Part shown: positions 12,830-47,459 of the stretch, in pieces
Layout: each line of letters starts with the position of its first letter
How positions within the stretch are numbered: position 1 is the first letter of the stretch
NCBI RefSeq assembly: GCF_028858725.1
Contig: NC_084767.1
Span: 21,529,895 to 21,593,894 of the forward strand
Length of the DNA stretch: 64,000 nt
Reading direction: 5' to 3'
DNA from: Colius striatus
Taxonomy: Eukaryota; Chordata; Aves; Coliiformes; Coliidae
Notes under the pieces: model-generated
What the model saw: only the letters and a program-made list of their open reading frames with translations
What the model was told of the DNA's origin: nothing
The model's database searches: none
Program-made: the position numbers and the translations under genes

Positions 12830-13224
12830 GTTCCCTTCATTAGGCATGGAAAATGGCTTGTCTGGACCCTGCTGTGTGGCAAAGAGCGAAATCTGCAGGT
12901 CAACCGCTGTGTGCAGGCTGGTTTGGGTCCTGCACTTTCTACTTCCCAAATAACAGGGAGGGGGAAAACTATGCCTTATCCCACAGGCAGGGCGGCGAGG
13001 TCACAAAGCAGAGCCAGGGCAGGCAAAGAGAACCAAGAGGGAGCATCGAAGGAGGAAGGGAGAGAAAAGTGAGTACTCTGAAGCAGGCACAGCTCTGCGT
13101 GGCATCACACGTCCATAGGCTACAGCAAGCACCGCCAACATCAACTGAAACGTGTAAAGAGCTACGCTAGACTGACACAGAGACCCCGGCAGCTTCCGAT
13201 GTCTCACCAGCAAAGAAAAGGCAA

Positions 13225-13247
13225 CCCCCCCCCCCACCCCCCTCCCC
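13225..13247 (-). promoter_or_regulatory. G-quadruplex-type G tract in PCBP3 3' UTR
   Basis: The plus strand reads C11, A, C6, T, C4. In the mRNA sense this is G4-A-G6-U-G11, which supplies at least four runs of three or more guanines with one-base loops. The motif is visible; folding in RNA is inferred. Confidence 0.55.
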
Positions 13248-13523
13248 GAAAAGCAGATGAAGTAATAACATCGGACGCTGAAAATAAGGGGACCATAACC
13301 AAAGAGTTCGGGAGCAGCCTTGGGAGCACAGTAAGGAGCTTGTAAAGAAACGTCCCAGTGCGTGCATACGCATGTGTATTTATATATATATATTCGTTAG
13401 TAAAGAAAAGAGTATCTGTGGAGGCAAAGGGAAGACGGTAAATGTACAGGCAGCATAGGCTGGGTGGAGTGCCGGTGGCTGGAGAGGGTCAGGTGGTGCG
13501 GAGTGGAGGATGGTGGGTGGAAA

Positions 13524-35009
<21,486 letters not shown>

Positions 35010-35022
35010 TTCCTACTGGGGG

Positions 35023-38000
35023 ACGGGAGATGTGTGTCAGCTGGGAAGGCAGCCCCGGCACAGAAGGAGACAGTACCACGGCCGTATCACCTGGTGAGAG
35101 AGAAGAGAAGGGTCTCAAAACAGGCATGTTCCTTGATGTGGGATGGACCCTGCAGAGCAGCAGGGCATAGGAAATTCACAGAGGAGCTGCAGGGAGATCC
35201 CGTGGGCTGAGCATCTTTAATGGGTGCAGATCTGGCTGGCTGCTCACCGCAGGCACTGCACTGGCTGCAAGCCTGGCAAAGGCCTGTAGCTCTGCGGCTT
35301 TGCCACCAGCTTTTTGCAAAAGCCATTGCAGTGGCAAAGACCAAATTTCCTGAGGTGGCACAGCCAGAGGGCTAGCCCACACCTGCTTGAGCCGAAAAGC
35401 AGCTGTGCCCAGCAGAGCGGGCTGGCCAAAGACCAGTGGGTGAACTGGGACTCTGAAAGACCGGGGACACCTGTACAGCTAACCAATATTCAACATTTCA
35501 AGCATAAATAGGCACTCAGAAAATCAAAAGCCGTTTTTTCAGCAACCAGGAAATATCTATCTGACCCCAGGAGCACAGAGGGAAGGATGGAGCTGGTGTC
35601 CTGATGGCCACACATCAGCATTTGCAGGCCCACACCATGCCCAGCTATTCCTGCTTTGCATCCTCTGACAAAACCTCTGCGAGTTTCCCCGCTGCTGCCA
35701 TCTTCCTTTCCCTTCTCATTCTCTCTCTTTCGTCCCCTGCCCTCTAGAGGAAAAAACAGCACTGATATTTTGAAAGCAAGTGAGGGGGGAAAAAGCATTT
35801 AAAAGAACTCCGCACAGAATGGCCACAAATCCTTCCTTTTACTTCCCTGAGGCCTCCTTAGTAGTATCCCTGTGTGAGGATCCGCACATGAGATGTCTCT
35901 GAGTGAGGAGACGGTCATGTCTTGGAGGGAGGTGCCAACATCCTTCTGTGTGCAATGCTGAGAGATTTGCAGCAATTCTCCCCCGTATTATTTAATCCCT
36001 CGGTATGTATCAGATTGGAGATTCTTCCTCTTGGTTATGAGCATCTGGCTCATTCCTTCTCAGACAGGGACTTATGTGACCAAAAAATGGGAGGTAAAGC
36101 AGTTCTCAAACACCACTTTAATGCAAAGAGGCAGCTGGGATGAATAAACGTGTAGTAATGCATGAATTGCAGCTGGGACATGGGTTTGATGTAAAACGCC
36201 TTCCCAGAGCTTCTTATGAAACCTAAAATGGATCCAACCACCCTGGGTAGCAGGGGGACGGTGTTCCCACTGAGCCAACAGACGACCAGCTCACTGGGAA
36301 CGAGGTTTCTTAGAAACTACCTGAAAACCGTGGTCTGGAGGCCGCTGGATGCTACAAATGACAAAAAAAGTATAATCCTCAGGAGAGGGTTAAGAAACGA
36401 AATGTGGTGAAGATGCCAAGCCAAAAGGCACTGTTAATGGTGGGGAGGAGAAGAATATTTCTGAGGAAGAAGGTGATAATGTTGAGGACCAGAGCAACGG
36501 GAATGGGCTGAGACACAATGTGCAAGATGGGAGCTTTGTCTTTCAAAACCAAGGCCATTACAGGTGAACAACAAAGGATAATGAATGCTGGCTAACCCCA
36601 GAATACCTCCTGTGCAGGGAGAGAGAAGTTTGAGTGGGCTGATTTGTGGAGGTCAGTGTTCCTCATGCTCCTGATGTGCCAGGAGACAAAATGCAGTGCC
36701 CTTGTCACACAGGGTTCGACCATCCCTGGGGGCATCCTGCCCCAAAAGCCATTGAGCCCTGCCACAGGGAAAGGAAGAGAGCCCACTACAGCCACCTCCA
36801 AAGCCACTGCAGGCCGGCACAGAGGGGCAGCTGCCTTCCTGGCTGACGAGCATACTCTGACAGTACAGCCAGGAAAGGCAGAGGCTATTCACAGCCAATG
36901 GCCAAAGGCAAAGCCATCCTGCCCTACACAACACCCTAAGCGATTTCTTTTGCAAGCTGTCCAGCCAGCCCAGGCTTTTTGGCAGCTACAGCCCAGCTTG
37001 CCAGCCCCACGGCTAGGGACTGACAGGCGAGGGTGGGACCCTGCAGCAGATCACCAGTGTGATGGACCTCAAAGCCCAGTTGGGTGGCTGAGGAGTGCTA
37101 AACCCAGGCACGTCCCCTGCAGCAGTGTGCGAGCTGGCAGCCCCACTGAGGTAGACCACAACTCACCCACCTCAGACTGGCCAAATCTGCGGCTCTGCCT
37201 TCACTGCGTCTCCTACAGCAGAAAGGCTTATTGTGGGGTGTCCGCCATCCCCTGCTCCACATCCCTCACAGGAGGAGCCCTGCATCAGCCTGTTATGTAA
37301 ATGTTTCCAATTGATTGAAAAAGTGGGTCATGTGTTAGCCAAATGCTACTGGCTTTAAGATTTATCAGCATTATTAAATTAAGCACGCTTCACGCTCTGG
37401 TGAGCAGGGAAGCTACATTGGCCTTTTCTTCATCATACTAGTGAAAGGTAAGTCTTTTATATGGGGGTTCATCAGCTCAATGGAAATGAGGGGAACAATA
37501 GAGCCGAGGCATTTACCCTGGGTGCGTGCCTCCCCCCACAGCCCTCATTCTTCATGGACAAAGGGTTGGGGAAAATTCTCCCCCAAACTCCATTTTGAGC
37601 ATTTCAGAGCATTTCCTGCCTGGAGAGAGAGCCATCTCAGACTCTTCTTCACCACCGTGTTTTGCCCAGTTCACAACAGCTCTGAAATGCCTTCTTTGTC
37701 CATCTACTTAAAAGCCCCGAGGATGCTATTACACCCAGTCCGATGGATAGAGAGTGCAGCTCCACAGAGGTCAAACACACAGCACTAGGAGACAGAATGT
37801 TGAGTTTGGCCCCAAAATGGAAGTTGCCCAGCAAGCCAAGCAAGGCTCTGCTGAGTATCCCAACCAGGCAGGCAGAGGATGGGAGCAGCATCCTCTGACA
37901 CGGAGCCACGGCTTGGGAGCAGCCAAACATCTTTGCACTGTAGTAAAAGAAGCTCTGCCCCAAACCATCCAGAGAATGTCTTCCCAAAGAATGGTCCCAT

Positions 38001-38999
38001 GGCAGAACAAATCGGCCTTTTAAACGCAGTTGCCTTTGGGAGGGTGCTCAGAGGAGGCATCCTCAGTACTCAGAGCAATCCAGTTCTTCCTTCTCCCTTG
38101 CTTTAGCAATTAAATATATTTGATTCTGGGAAGTTTCCTTAATCAGGAATTTCTTATGTCTTAAAAAAAAATCACCTCAGGCTCCAGTGACCAAGGAGAA
38201 CAGGATGGAAACCCAGAACAGCAGAAAGACTCATCTTCTCAAATGCAAACAGATACACTTTGATTTTTCTCCTTTCCAGTTTTTCAGAGGTTGGAGTAGT
38301 TGCCTAAGCTGGCACTGCTGCATTTTTGCTTGCTGACACCTCACAAATACTGACACTCTCCTAAAACTCAATCAAAACTTCTAGTTAGGGGATTTCTGAA
38401 CACCATGTGTTAAACTAATTTAGTACTATGACCATCTCCGAGACAGGAGACAGCATGTGAAGCAGAATAAGGGGAGGGAGGCTGAACTCTGGGCTGGACT
38501 TTGTTCTCCAGCCTGATGTACAAATGGGAGCTGAAAAAGTGGATGCTGGGATCCTCGCTGCCCCCTCTGGGCTGAGTGATAGCAGAGGGCTTGGCTGAGC
38601 TCAGGCAGAGCCAGTGTTCCTGTAAGGGTGGGAGACACCATGAGCTCCACACTTGCTGAATCCAGCCCTCCTCCTCCTCCTCCTCCTCCCATGCATCCAC
38701 TTGGGCTCTCTGGGCACGTTAGCCACGCGCAAGTGAGTCCTGTGGCGCAGCTCTGGCAAGCACTGCCTTTGCCTCCTCTGTGAATGCCCAGCGGAGATCC
38801 AAGGCATCTGCTGCCATAGTGGGCAGCAGCTCCCCCAAGACAGCCCCTGTTAGCCCAGCACAAGGCAGCCTGCATTTCAGAGAAGGTGGCTGAGGTTCTC
38901 ACAAACGAGCTCCATCCCAAAACCTTTCTTCTGACTTTGGCACTAGCACTGCTACTGCCTGCAGACCCCAGCTCCGCAGGGGGGCGTCTCTCTCATCTG
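35023..38999. other. Upstream / 5'-leader intron sequence, no gene recognised
   Basis: No coding exon is recognised. A CTC trinucleotide run lies at about 38669-38690, and an AT-richer stretch at 37300-37440. Confidence 0.55.
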
Positions 39000-39007
39000 C
39001 ACTGAAG

Positions 39008-39185
39008 TCACAGAGAATCACAGACTCATTGAATCATTTTGGTTGGAAAACAACTTTAAGATTATCGAGGCCAACCACTCACCTCACACTGCCAAGCCCA
39101 CCACTAACCTATGTCCCTCAGCACCTCAGCTCCACGGCTTTTCAGTATGTCCAGGATTGGGGGCTCCACCACCTTGACAGTCTCT
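39008..39185 (-). mobile_element. CR1 LINE 3' fragment, antisense, short
   Basis: An inverted CR1 tail (CATTTTGGTTGGAAAACAAC, then GAGGCCAACCACTCACC) followed by about 100 bp of the neighbouring CR1 3' region. It breaks off where the CCTCCCTGGGCAG block would be expected. Confidence 0.88.
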
Positions 39186-40932
39186 AAGTCACCCTGGTGC
39201 CTCTGGGACAGACGGTCCTGCCAGAACATAGATGTGCGAGGTAAAGTTTCTCTGCTAGTTCTCGTCATGGAATATTCTCATCAGCATTCCGGGGATGCAA
39301 TTTCATGGCTTTCTGTTATTTGTTTTGGGAGACTGCAATGTTTTGTTCAAACTCTCAAAAAACAAAGACAACTCAGTGCAAACACATCCCACAACCCACT
39401 CCTTCCCTGAAAGGTTTGGATGGAAAGCTCACAGGCACTGCTGAGTACACTCAAAGAAGACAGTCTCCACCACCCCCTCATCCATCTCAGCACCTCCAGA
39501 ACATTACACATTCTTTACAGGTTTGGTCAGCGCAAGCTGATGAGCTACAACACCTCGGAGCCCTGCTGACCAAGTGCCCTTGCCAAGCTGTGCAGGTAAA
39601 GAGCAGGGTGGCCGGTGCACTGGTCTATACAGGGATGCTGTGCTGCCTCCCCAGAGAACTGCCCCTGAGACTTTCCCCTGGAGCACCTTGGCAACAGCAA
39701 AGTCACCCTGAAAAACATCCAATGTGCTTCCCAGGCTCTTCAGTGTTTCAGGAGCCCCACCAGCAGAAAGCTAGTGTTGAAGATGAACACAAAGCTTTAG
39801 TGTCCTTTGGCACACCACAATAAGCTATGGCACAGCCCAGACCTTTATCTTGGGGATTAATGTGTTTGACAGACTTTCGTGGCAGGGATTAACAGATTGG
39901 TCAGAAAGTCTGTTACTCAAAACAACATTTTCTGTGGCAAAGAAGGAAATATTTAAGCAGCTATGACCTCTCAATACCCTGTTCAGAAAATGACCAGCAT
40001 TTTCTGACCCTTGGAACAGGAAAGATGTGCTAAATGTGGGGACAAGCAGGGGAAGCCAGGAAAGAAGCTGCTTTTCTGACATCTGATGCTTTCTAGCTTG
40101 TGTTCCTGAGGAGCACTGCCCGTCCACCTGCGTAAGCAAGAGCTTTCTCCCCACTCATCTGCTGGTGGCTTGATCCCACCATTAAGACCTAATCCGATGA
40201 TTTTCAGTGCTGCGTTTTAGCAGCTGGGAAGCACCACGATGCAGCCAGCTCAGGATTATGACGACAGTGCAGTCTGGCCAGGTCAGGATGGGAGGAGAAA
40301 AAATGCCATGGCAGAAACCCCAAATCAAGCATTTCCTTAAACCCAGGCTATGGGTGGAAATACACCGGGCACCAGCGGGCTGCGGCTGCTAGATGAGAGG
40401 ACAGCAGCACCATCTACATGAGCGACACCAAATGCTGCTTTGCAGTAAAGCTGCATTTCCAGCCGCTGCCATTTTCTGCAGACTGCAGTCATTTTGGTTG
40501 ACCTTTCCTCTGCTCGCTCTTCAGCTCCACTGGAAATTTTTCAGAAATCTCAAACAAAACAAGAATAAAAGATGCCTCCGTGCTGCCTTGCTACATCCAC
40601 CAGCAATATATCCCTGTTTCTCACCTGCCCGTGGGCTTCCCAATGTCATGGGACACAAATATCCTTGCTCTTGCCTTCACAGCAGACATCACTGGAGGCT
40701 TCAGCTTTGGCTTCAGTCTCAGTCTCCTGCTCCCATTTCCCTGCTCTCCTTTAAGTGAAATGTCTCCCCTCACAAGCCAGGATTTCAGTCGTTGGCAACT
40801 GACAAGCAATTACAACCCACCTTCTTCTCCTTACTTGTTTGCACCAGAGGGCTTTTCCAGTCTCACTCACCTCAACACCAATTACCCCAATTACTGTTGT
40901 GGGGATGCAAATGCACCTTCCTCTGTATGCTC
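39186..40932. other. Upstream / 5'-leader intron sequence, no gene recognised
   Basis: No repeats or recognisable coding frames were found before the pentamer array. Confidence 0.5.
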
Positions 40933-41041
40933 CTTCCCTTCCCTTCCCTTCCCTTCCCTTCCCTTCCCTTCCCTTCCCTTCCCTTCCCTTCCCTTCCCTT
41001 CCCTTCCCTTCCCTTCCCTTCCCTTCCCTTCCCTTCCCTTC
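40933..41041. repeat. (CTTCC)n pentanucleotide array, about 21 units
   Basis: About 109 bp of uninterrupted TTCCC/CCTTC pentamer. All forward frames stay open through it and give a repeating FPSLP-type peptide, which is an artefact of the repeat. The complementary strand is an all-purine GGGAA array in the PCBP3 sense. Confidence 0.95.
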
Positions 41042-41526
41042 CTCATTTGCTACCTCTGTGCTTCAGGTGGTCTTCTTACTCTCACTTCTCTTTGCTGACT
41101 GCAAATCTTGGGAACTTTTCTCTATTTCCAATCATTTCCTACCACCCCTTCCATCAGTGTGACATTCTCCCTAGATTCTTTGCCCTACAGAGAGAAAGGG
41201 ACGTTTTTTTTACACCAGGTGACCCTTCAAGGAGAGATATTGGCTCCAGGTACTGGTCCTAAGAGTTCGGGAGAAACTGGTACAATGGCCCATTGCTCCA
41301 GCCCCATCACACTGCTCAGACACCTCTCAGCCAAACACACTCTTCAGCACAGCCCAAAGATTTCCTCCAGGAAATTTCCAGTTGCTTTATGGGGTTTCTC
41401 CTTCATCTCATGCACCCATAAGCTGGTACCGGGTCGTGCATCCTGCTTTGGGTGTTGACTGTACCAGCCTCAGCTGCCACTGGTAAATGTATAGGTTTTC
41501 AGTGGGTTTTCCTGCATTTCAGAGTG

Positions 41527-41888
41527 ATTTCTGACCTGATTGATAAACCAAGAGGGATGGAGATGCAGCAGAGGTTGTAGTGAGGTGGGGATCAGTCTCT
41601 TCTCCCAAGTAACAAGTGATCAGACATGATGAAATGGCCTGAAGTTGTGCCAGGGGAGGTTTAGAACGGAGATTAGGAGGAACTGTTTCCCTGAGAGGGT
41701 TGTTGGTCACTGGCACAAGCCGCCCTGTGGTGGATATGGTGGAGTCCCCATCCCTGGAGATATTGAAGAGCCATGTAGTGAGGTGCTGAGGGTGGGCTTA
41801 GTAGGGGGCTTGGCAGTGTGAGGTCAGTGGCTGGACTCAATGATCTTAAAGTTCTTTTCCAACCAAAATGATTCTATGATCGTGTGAT
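41527..41888 (+). mobile_element. CR1 LINE 3' fragment, sense
   Basis: It contains GTAGTGAGGTGGGGATCAGT, GAGAGGGTTGTTGGTCACTG and the terminal CAAAATGATTCTATGATC. It is 5'-truncated and the frame is broken. Confidence 0.92.
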
Positions 41889-44800
41889 CACATACCTCTA
41901 GCACAGCCCAGGAAAGCTGGGGAGCCTCTAAAACAAAGAGTAGCCAGAATCCCTGGCTCCAGCCCGTGGACACTGTAAGCACAGGGAGGGGTGTCCGGCG
42001 AGAGCTCCTGTCCCTCTGCTTCAGCCTGTGGCACCACAGCACTTCAGTGAGATCCTCAGCAGCTGCCCGTCCCATGCAGCCCAGCACCGCCAGCGTGCAG
42101 ATGCGCAGCACATGGAAATCAGGACTGGGCCATGCATGTCAGCTGGTGTCAGTTGCTGCCCTCTCTACAGGCAGCCGGGCCTGGGGAAAATGCCTGGCTT
42201 TGAGGTGATGGCAGTGCCATTACTGCAATCCTTTGTGTGCGGGCCAGCAAACAAAGCTGCAGCTCCTCCCTACCCATCACCTCACGATGAAGGTCTTACA
42301 TGCAATAACTTCATCCCGTGTGCCAGGCCGGCAGGATGAGAGTGCCTGCCTCTCACACTGATACATCTGCAGAAGACAGAAAACCTGGAGGCTTATGCTA
42401 ATTACTGGGTTTATGGGAAATTTAGGAAGAGGTACCTGAGATCCAGATCTGCAGAGATCTACAGGACAGAGCATTTCACATGAGCCACTGCTGCACCGCA
42501 AGCAGAGAGGCTGGACACACGCCAGCGAGGGAAACCCAAGGTAGCGGGAGTAGGGTATGAGATGCCCTTGTGCAACCCAGAAAACCCTGTCTGGGATGCT
42601 TGCAGGGCTCATTGGTTGTGGAGCCATGAGCACGAGTTGAACCTGTTAAACCACCACCTTGACAAGCTGAGATAACCCTGCTTGGAATAATGATGGATCT
42701 TCAGTGAATTTGTTTGACTTGGTAGTGAATTGGAAGGCTGGGGGGAGCAGCTGGGTGAGAACAACGTATTTAATTCAGTCACTTCCAACTCACCCTGTTA
42801 GTTCCTTTTTCAATAATTTGTTAACAAAAATAGTATTTTCAGTGAATGCCAAATTGCTTAAGTACATCAGAAATTTTGCCCTGTGAAGTGACGAGAGCCA
42901 GAGCTCCTTGCAATGCTCAGCTGAGTCTGTTCCGACTCAGTGACCAAGAGCGACTTCGGATGTGTGTGAGTCTTTAGCAAGTGCTGGGTGGACTCAAGAC
43001 AAAATAACATTTCCTGGGACAGGGAGAGTCACTCTGTCTCCTTGAGCACCGCTTTTTCCTCTGTCAGCAGATTAAAGAACAGATGAAAACGATCCATTAA
43101 AGTGTTCCCCTGAAATACTGCCTGTTCCTCTATGCTCAGTCTAACGCTTTGGAAAGTCTTGGGAGTGAGGGCCGCAGAGGAGCTGCTGATGGCCAGCAAG
43201 GAACAAGCATTGGTGCGGTCTCAAGGGCCATGATTGCCTCGGGAAGGCAGAGCCAGCAGCATCGCACTGCACCTCAGCCTGGGCCCTGCCACAGGGGTCA
43301 GCACTGCAGAGCGGGTCAGATCCTGCTGCGGCAAGAGAGATAGGAAAAAATCCCCAAGCTGTCACGAATTAGCTGACACAGCACTGCCCTGCACTGCAGA
43401 GGCATCTGAGGGAGGATGACCCCTTCAGTGCCATGCTCCATCTGCACCCTTGAATGTCCGGTGGGACACAAGGAACACCACCAGCCGTGTCACAAAGGGC
43501 AGCTGGAGAATGGGGAAACTGGTGTGAAGGAAAGGGAACCAGGACAGCTCACAGAGTATTTCTGCAAGCACCAGAGATAAACACCTCCATGGGTGACCCT
43601 TTGCAGAGCTAGGCAACACTCACAGGGCTGGCAGTGAGGAGGCTGTTCCTACTGTCCTTCGTGCCAGGGAAGCTCAAGGGCAGATGAAGGGCTGTGAAGA
43701 TGTCAGAGAAACTCTCTAAATCCTCCCGAAACATTTCTTGGTGGTGCTCCTGTTAAACTGTCAGGCGACAGCCCAGGTGGAGGAAGCTCTTGGAGAGCAG
43801 AGCAAGAAGCCAAAGCGAGCTTGGCTTCTTCAGAAAAGGTGCGGTTCAGCAAGGTGAAGTACTGAGCTTGGCTGTGTGCAATTCAGTGCACAGAAACAGA
43901 AGAAGAACTTTCCTCGTCCACCTAAAAATGGCTGGGAACAACAGCTCAGCTTGCAGGATCTGCAGAAGGAAACCAAGAATGACAAAGTGTGTCCTCATGG
44001 AAGGAGGAGCCAGTAGAGAGCAACTGCAGATCCCCGGGACCAGCAAACATGGCCTGTGGGGAAGGGCTGGAGGAACTATGGCTCTGCAGGACAGTGGGTG
44101 GTGGGAGACAGGGCAACAGTCTTGAGCAAGAGGCTTAAAATGGAGTGGAGAAGATCAAGGTCAGACACCGGGAAAGAGATTCCCAAACCCATGTGCTGTT
44201 GGTGACAATGTCATTCTTCCAGTCATTATGGTTTAAATCCTACAAATACTTGCATATTTGCTAATAAAGCTCCTCTCTGCTGGACATGTGTACATACAAC
44301 CTTAACACTGAGCTATGCCCAGTTATCAGCCATGCTGCAGCCTATTTTCCCCCCAGCCAGAGGCCGACGAACGGGAGTCAGGAGATGCTGCCTCACATGG
44401 GGAGATGCCTCAACAGATGCCCCAGGGATTCTCTGCAAGGGCCATGCATCAGGTCCCAGTGATCTGTGTCTCATCCAGAGGATGACAGAGCAGCCAGTGT
44501 TGGAAACGCTCCCCTCTGGAGATCAAGGGGCGAGACAATGAGATAGCAGTCCATGGCCATAGGTCCATGATGACTGCTCATAAAGGAGGAGAAACCACAG
44601 TGACTTGTGTGGACCTTGTTGGACAAGTGGTTTGTCCTCCAGCAGATCTGTGCAGAGCTACAGGCCCACTCCTGGCATCCTTTCAACTGAGGGGCAGCTG
44701 AGAGGAGAGTACCTCGGGGCCTAAGGTCTCGCTGCTGTGCCAAAGACTGCACAGCCTTAACCAGAACCTCAGGGTCTAACTCAGCCCTCATCTGAAAGAG

Positions 44801-47459
44801 CTGAATGGACCTCACCAGCGTAAGACTTTTGCCCATGCTGTTTCCAAACTGATGTTGCGTGGATGCAGAGCAGGAACCACACCCCCACCACTGCTGTTTG
44901 CCTTGATCCACGCATCAGGGATGTGACTTTCTGTCCTCTCTCTCTGTCTCCCTTGGTTCATGATGCACATCCTCTGAGACTTCCTGGAGAGCTGGGGCTG
45001 GGGGGCATCCACCTCCAAAGCAGATGTGTATGCAACCAAGGAGCACCTCCCTGCAGCTCAGAGCAGCAGGCATCGCATGGCTGGCCCCCTCCTCCCCCTT
45101 CCTCCTCCAGAACCCACTGGCTGCCTGGCTTTAATCCCACAGGCAGCAGCATCCCAATAATTTCCCTCCATTTTCAATCTACTGATCTGGGGGCAGTCTG
45201 CAAATCCCTTCATCCTCAGCACAAAGCAATCTACTGCCTTATCTCATCCCATCTCCATTTCTCTCTCTAATCCCTAGAAACAGGGATGAGACTCATAGTG
45301 CATGGTCTATTCTGTGGAAGTCTGTCCAGGAGCCATGGACAGACAGACAGACTGACATGAAGCACACAGGGGCAAACAGGAGATGCCAGGTCAAGACAGG
45401 CAAAGAGTCTTTTATTTTGGCCAGCCTCGGTCTTGACAAAAACCAACTGATTTAGATTATGATTTTTGTTTTTCTGAAGCAGCTGGCAGCCCAACACCAC
45501 ACTGTGCAGGATGAAAGATGGGGGCTTGGGGTGGCACTCGTGAATGCCACTCAGCTTCCTACAGCACCTGGGACCGGTCCTCACATCCTATCCCCTCCTG
45601 TTACAGGGACAGTGGGACAGCTAGGTCCTCCAATCCCCCTGTCCTGCACCATGCTGGGGACATACACGGCAGACAGGGGATAGCATCATTTGAGGGGGTC
45701 CTCCACCCAAAATGCCAAGTGAGACAAACAAGGAAGCCACAGCCAGCCTGGATCCATGAACCCCGGCTCCTCCAGGCTCTGGGCTGGATCTGGTGTTCTG
45801 CCTCTGATGCTCTCTACAAGCTGAAACCCATGACTTTCACCCTGGCCACAGATGCCCTCTGGGAATGGGAGACTGATTGGAGACATGGGAAGGGATTCCC
45901 TTTGGGCCTTGCCCTACAGAAGCAACTTGGTGTCAGGACTGAGCGCATCGCTCAGGATGCAGCACTAACCCCATCCTTCCTTTTCCAAACATCCACTTGT
46001 GCAGGGCTGGAGGAGGCGGGGGGTGAGTCCATGCTCAGTGGCCACCACAAAGCCATCTCCTGCCATCTCTTTGCCCCCAGCCGAAAGCACTGGGAGGAAG
46101 GAGAGTGCCGGGTTGGTGTGCGGCACAGTTGTCTGGCAGGCACGCCAGCAGTGCAGCCGGGCTGCACAGCCCCCAGCCCCTGTGCGGTGGTGGTGGCTCT
46201 CCCCAGCTTTGGCCGGCGAGGAGAAGGATGGGGGCCCTCGGCAACCGGGGGTGGATTGCTGCCGCGCCGCACTCAGACCCTGACAGCAGGCTCCAAAACT
46301 GTCACTCCTGATCTGTTTTCACTTCAGCTAAACCTCAACCCCGATTAAAATCAAGGAGAGCTGCCTTCTCCTCTCTCCTTCTCCTCATAGTAGGTCCTCT
46401 GTAACCTCGGGTCCAAACACCGAGCCAGACGCACCGGTGAGGGAATCGGTGAATCTTCTCAGCTGGCATTGGGGCTGTTGGAGATGGGGCTACCACCACC
46501 CATCCCCAAACCTGGCCCTGCTGTGTGGGCATGGCCACTGCAGCAGCCCCATCCCCATGGGGACGCGGATCTCTGTGAAAATCTAGGGAGGGATGTGCCA
46601 CGACAGCATAACCTGCCTCTGCAAGGAGTGGTACTCCGTCATCTCTGGCTAACAGTGTGTCTATGGGTTACAGCAGATCTAGTAGTGTTGGGAGGGCCTG
46701 TGCTGGCCCCCACTGCCCAGTGCCAGCTCATTGAGGAAAGTCTAAATAAAATAAACCTGATATGTGGGGAGGTGGGGGGATGGGACACATATCGCAGCAC
46801 TCGGATGGATCCTTTCAATGAGAAGCTAAAAAAACTCACTACAGGGATGGGGACAGCCCTTATCTATAGAGGATGTGTTCAAATCCACTCGCCATTTCAG
46901 CTTGCCAAAAGGGAGCTCCAGAGGCCTGGCACACTCAAGCCACACAGGCTGCCATCCACCCTTGAAGTGGATGCCAGAGGTGCCACTTCTGCAGCATGTC
47001 GCGGGGCCCAGGAAACATCTTCTGCTTTGCCAGAAGCAGACACGGCATATCGCTACAGACCAGAGTTGGAGCTGCAACAGCTCCGCTCCATTGGGATGAA
47101 TGAAGCTCATCACTCAGCAGTGCTTTGCCTGCTGCACAGCAAGTGCCCATTTTCTGAGGGAAGACTAAAATAACTGGAGGAAAGAAACAATCATTGCCTG
47201 AGACAAGCAGCCCTGAGACCACCGCACCAGGGAGGGTAAAAGCATCATTGGTCAGAAAAGCATTCTGCAAGCTGGTGAGCTGGTGAGGTCTCCTTGGCTT
47301 CCACCTCAAACTGGCGCTGGCTGCCACAGAGGTGTTTTGCTCAGTATGCCCCGTACAGTCCATGCCACTGATTCCAACACCATTCATATTTCCCGATCCT
47401 ATGCACAAAAATCCCACAGCTTCTGTAACGTGTTTTGAAAGCAGAAATTGCACTTACTC
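41889..47459. other. Upstream / 5'-leader intron sequence, no gene recognised
   Basis: No family was recognised. A GC- and CpG-richer patch lies at about 46080-46290. Several open frames of 100-276 codons occur here, but they lack domains, conserved motifs and consistent splice structure. Confidence 0.5.

Larger units (their letters stand above)
12605..13523 (-). other. PCBP3: PCBP3 3' UTR (probable extent)
   Basis: It runs from the stop codon to an estimated cleavage site just past the AATAAA at 12628-12623, giving about 0.9 kb. In transcript order it holds an AU alternation (about 13379-13393), a G-rich tract (13247-13225) and a CA repeat (about 12824-12797). No long ORF and no CR1 lies inside. 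The 3' end is inferred from the hexamer alone; a longer UTR is possible. Confidence 0.6.

Noticed and set aside
40580..41262. Repetitive FPSLP-type proteins in three forward frames
   Set aside because: They are translations of the CTTCC pentamer array. A pentamer repeat with no stop is open in all three frames on that strand.
45518..46348. 276-codon plus-strand open frame
   Set aside because: No domain or conserved motif recognised; it overlaps a GC-richer patch that also leaves minus-strand frames open.
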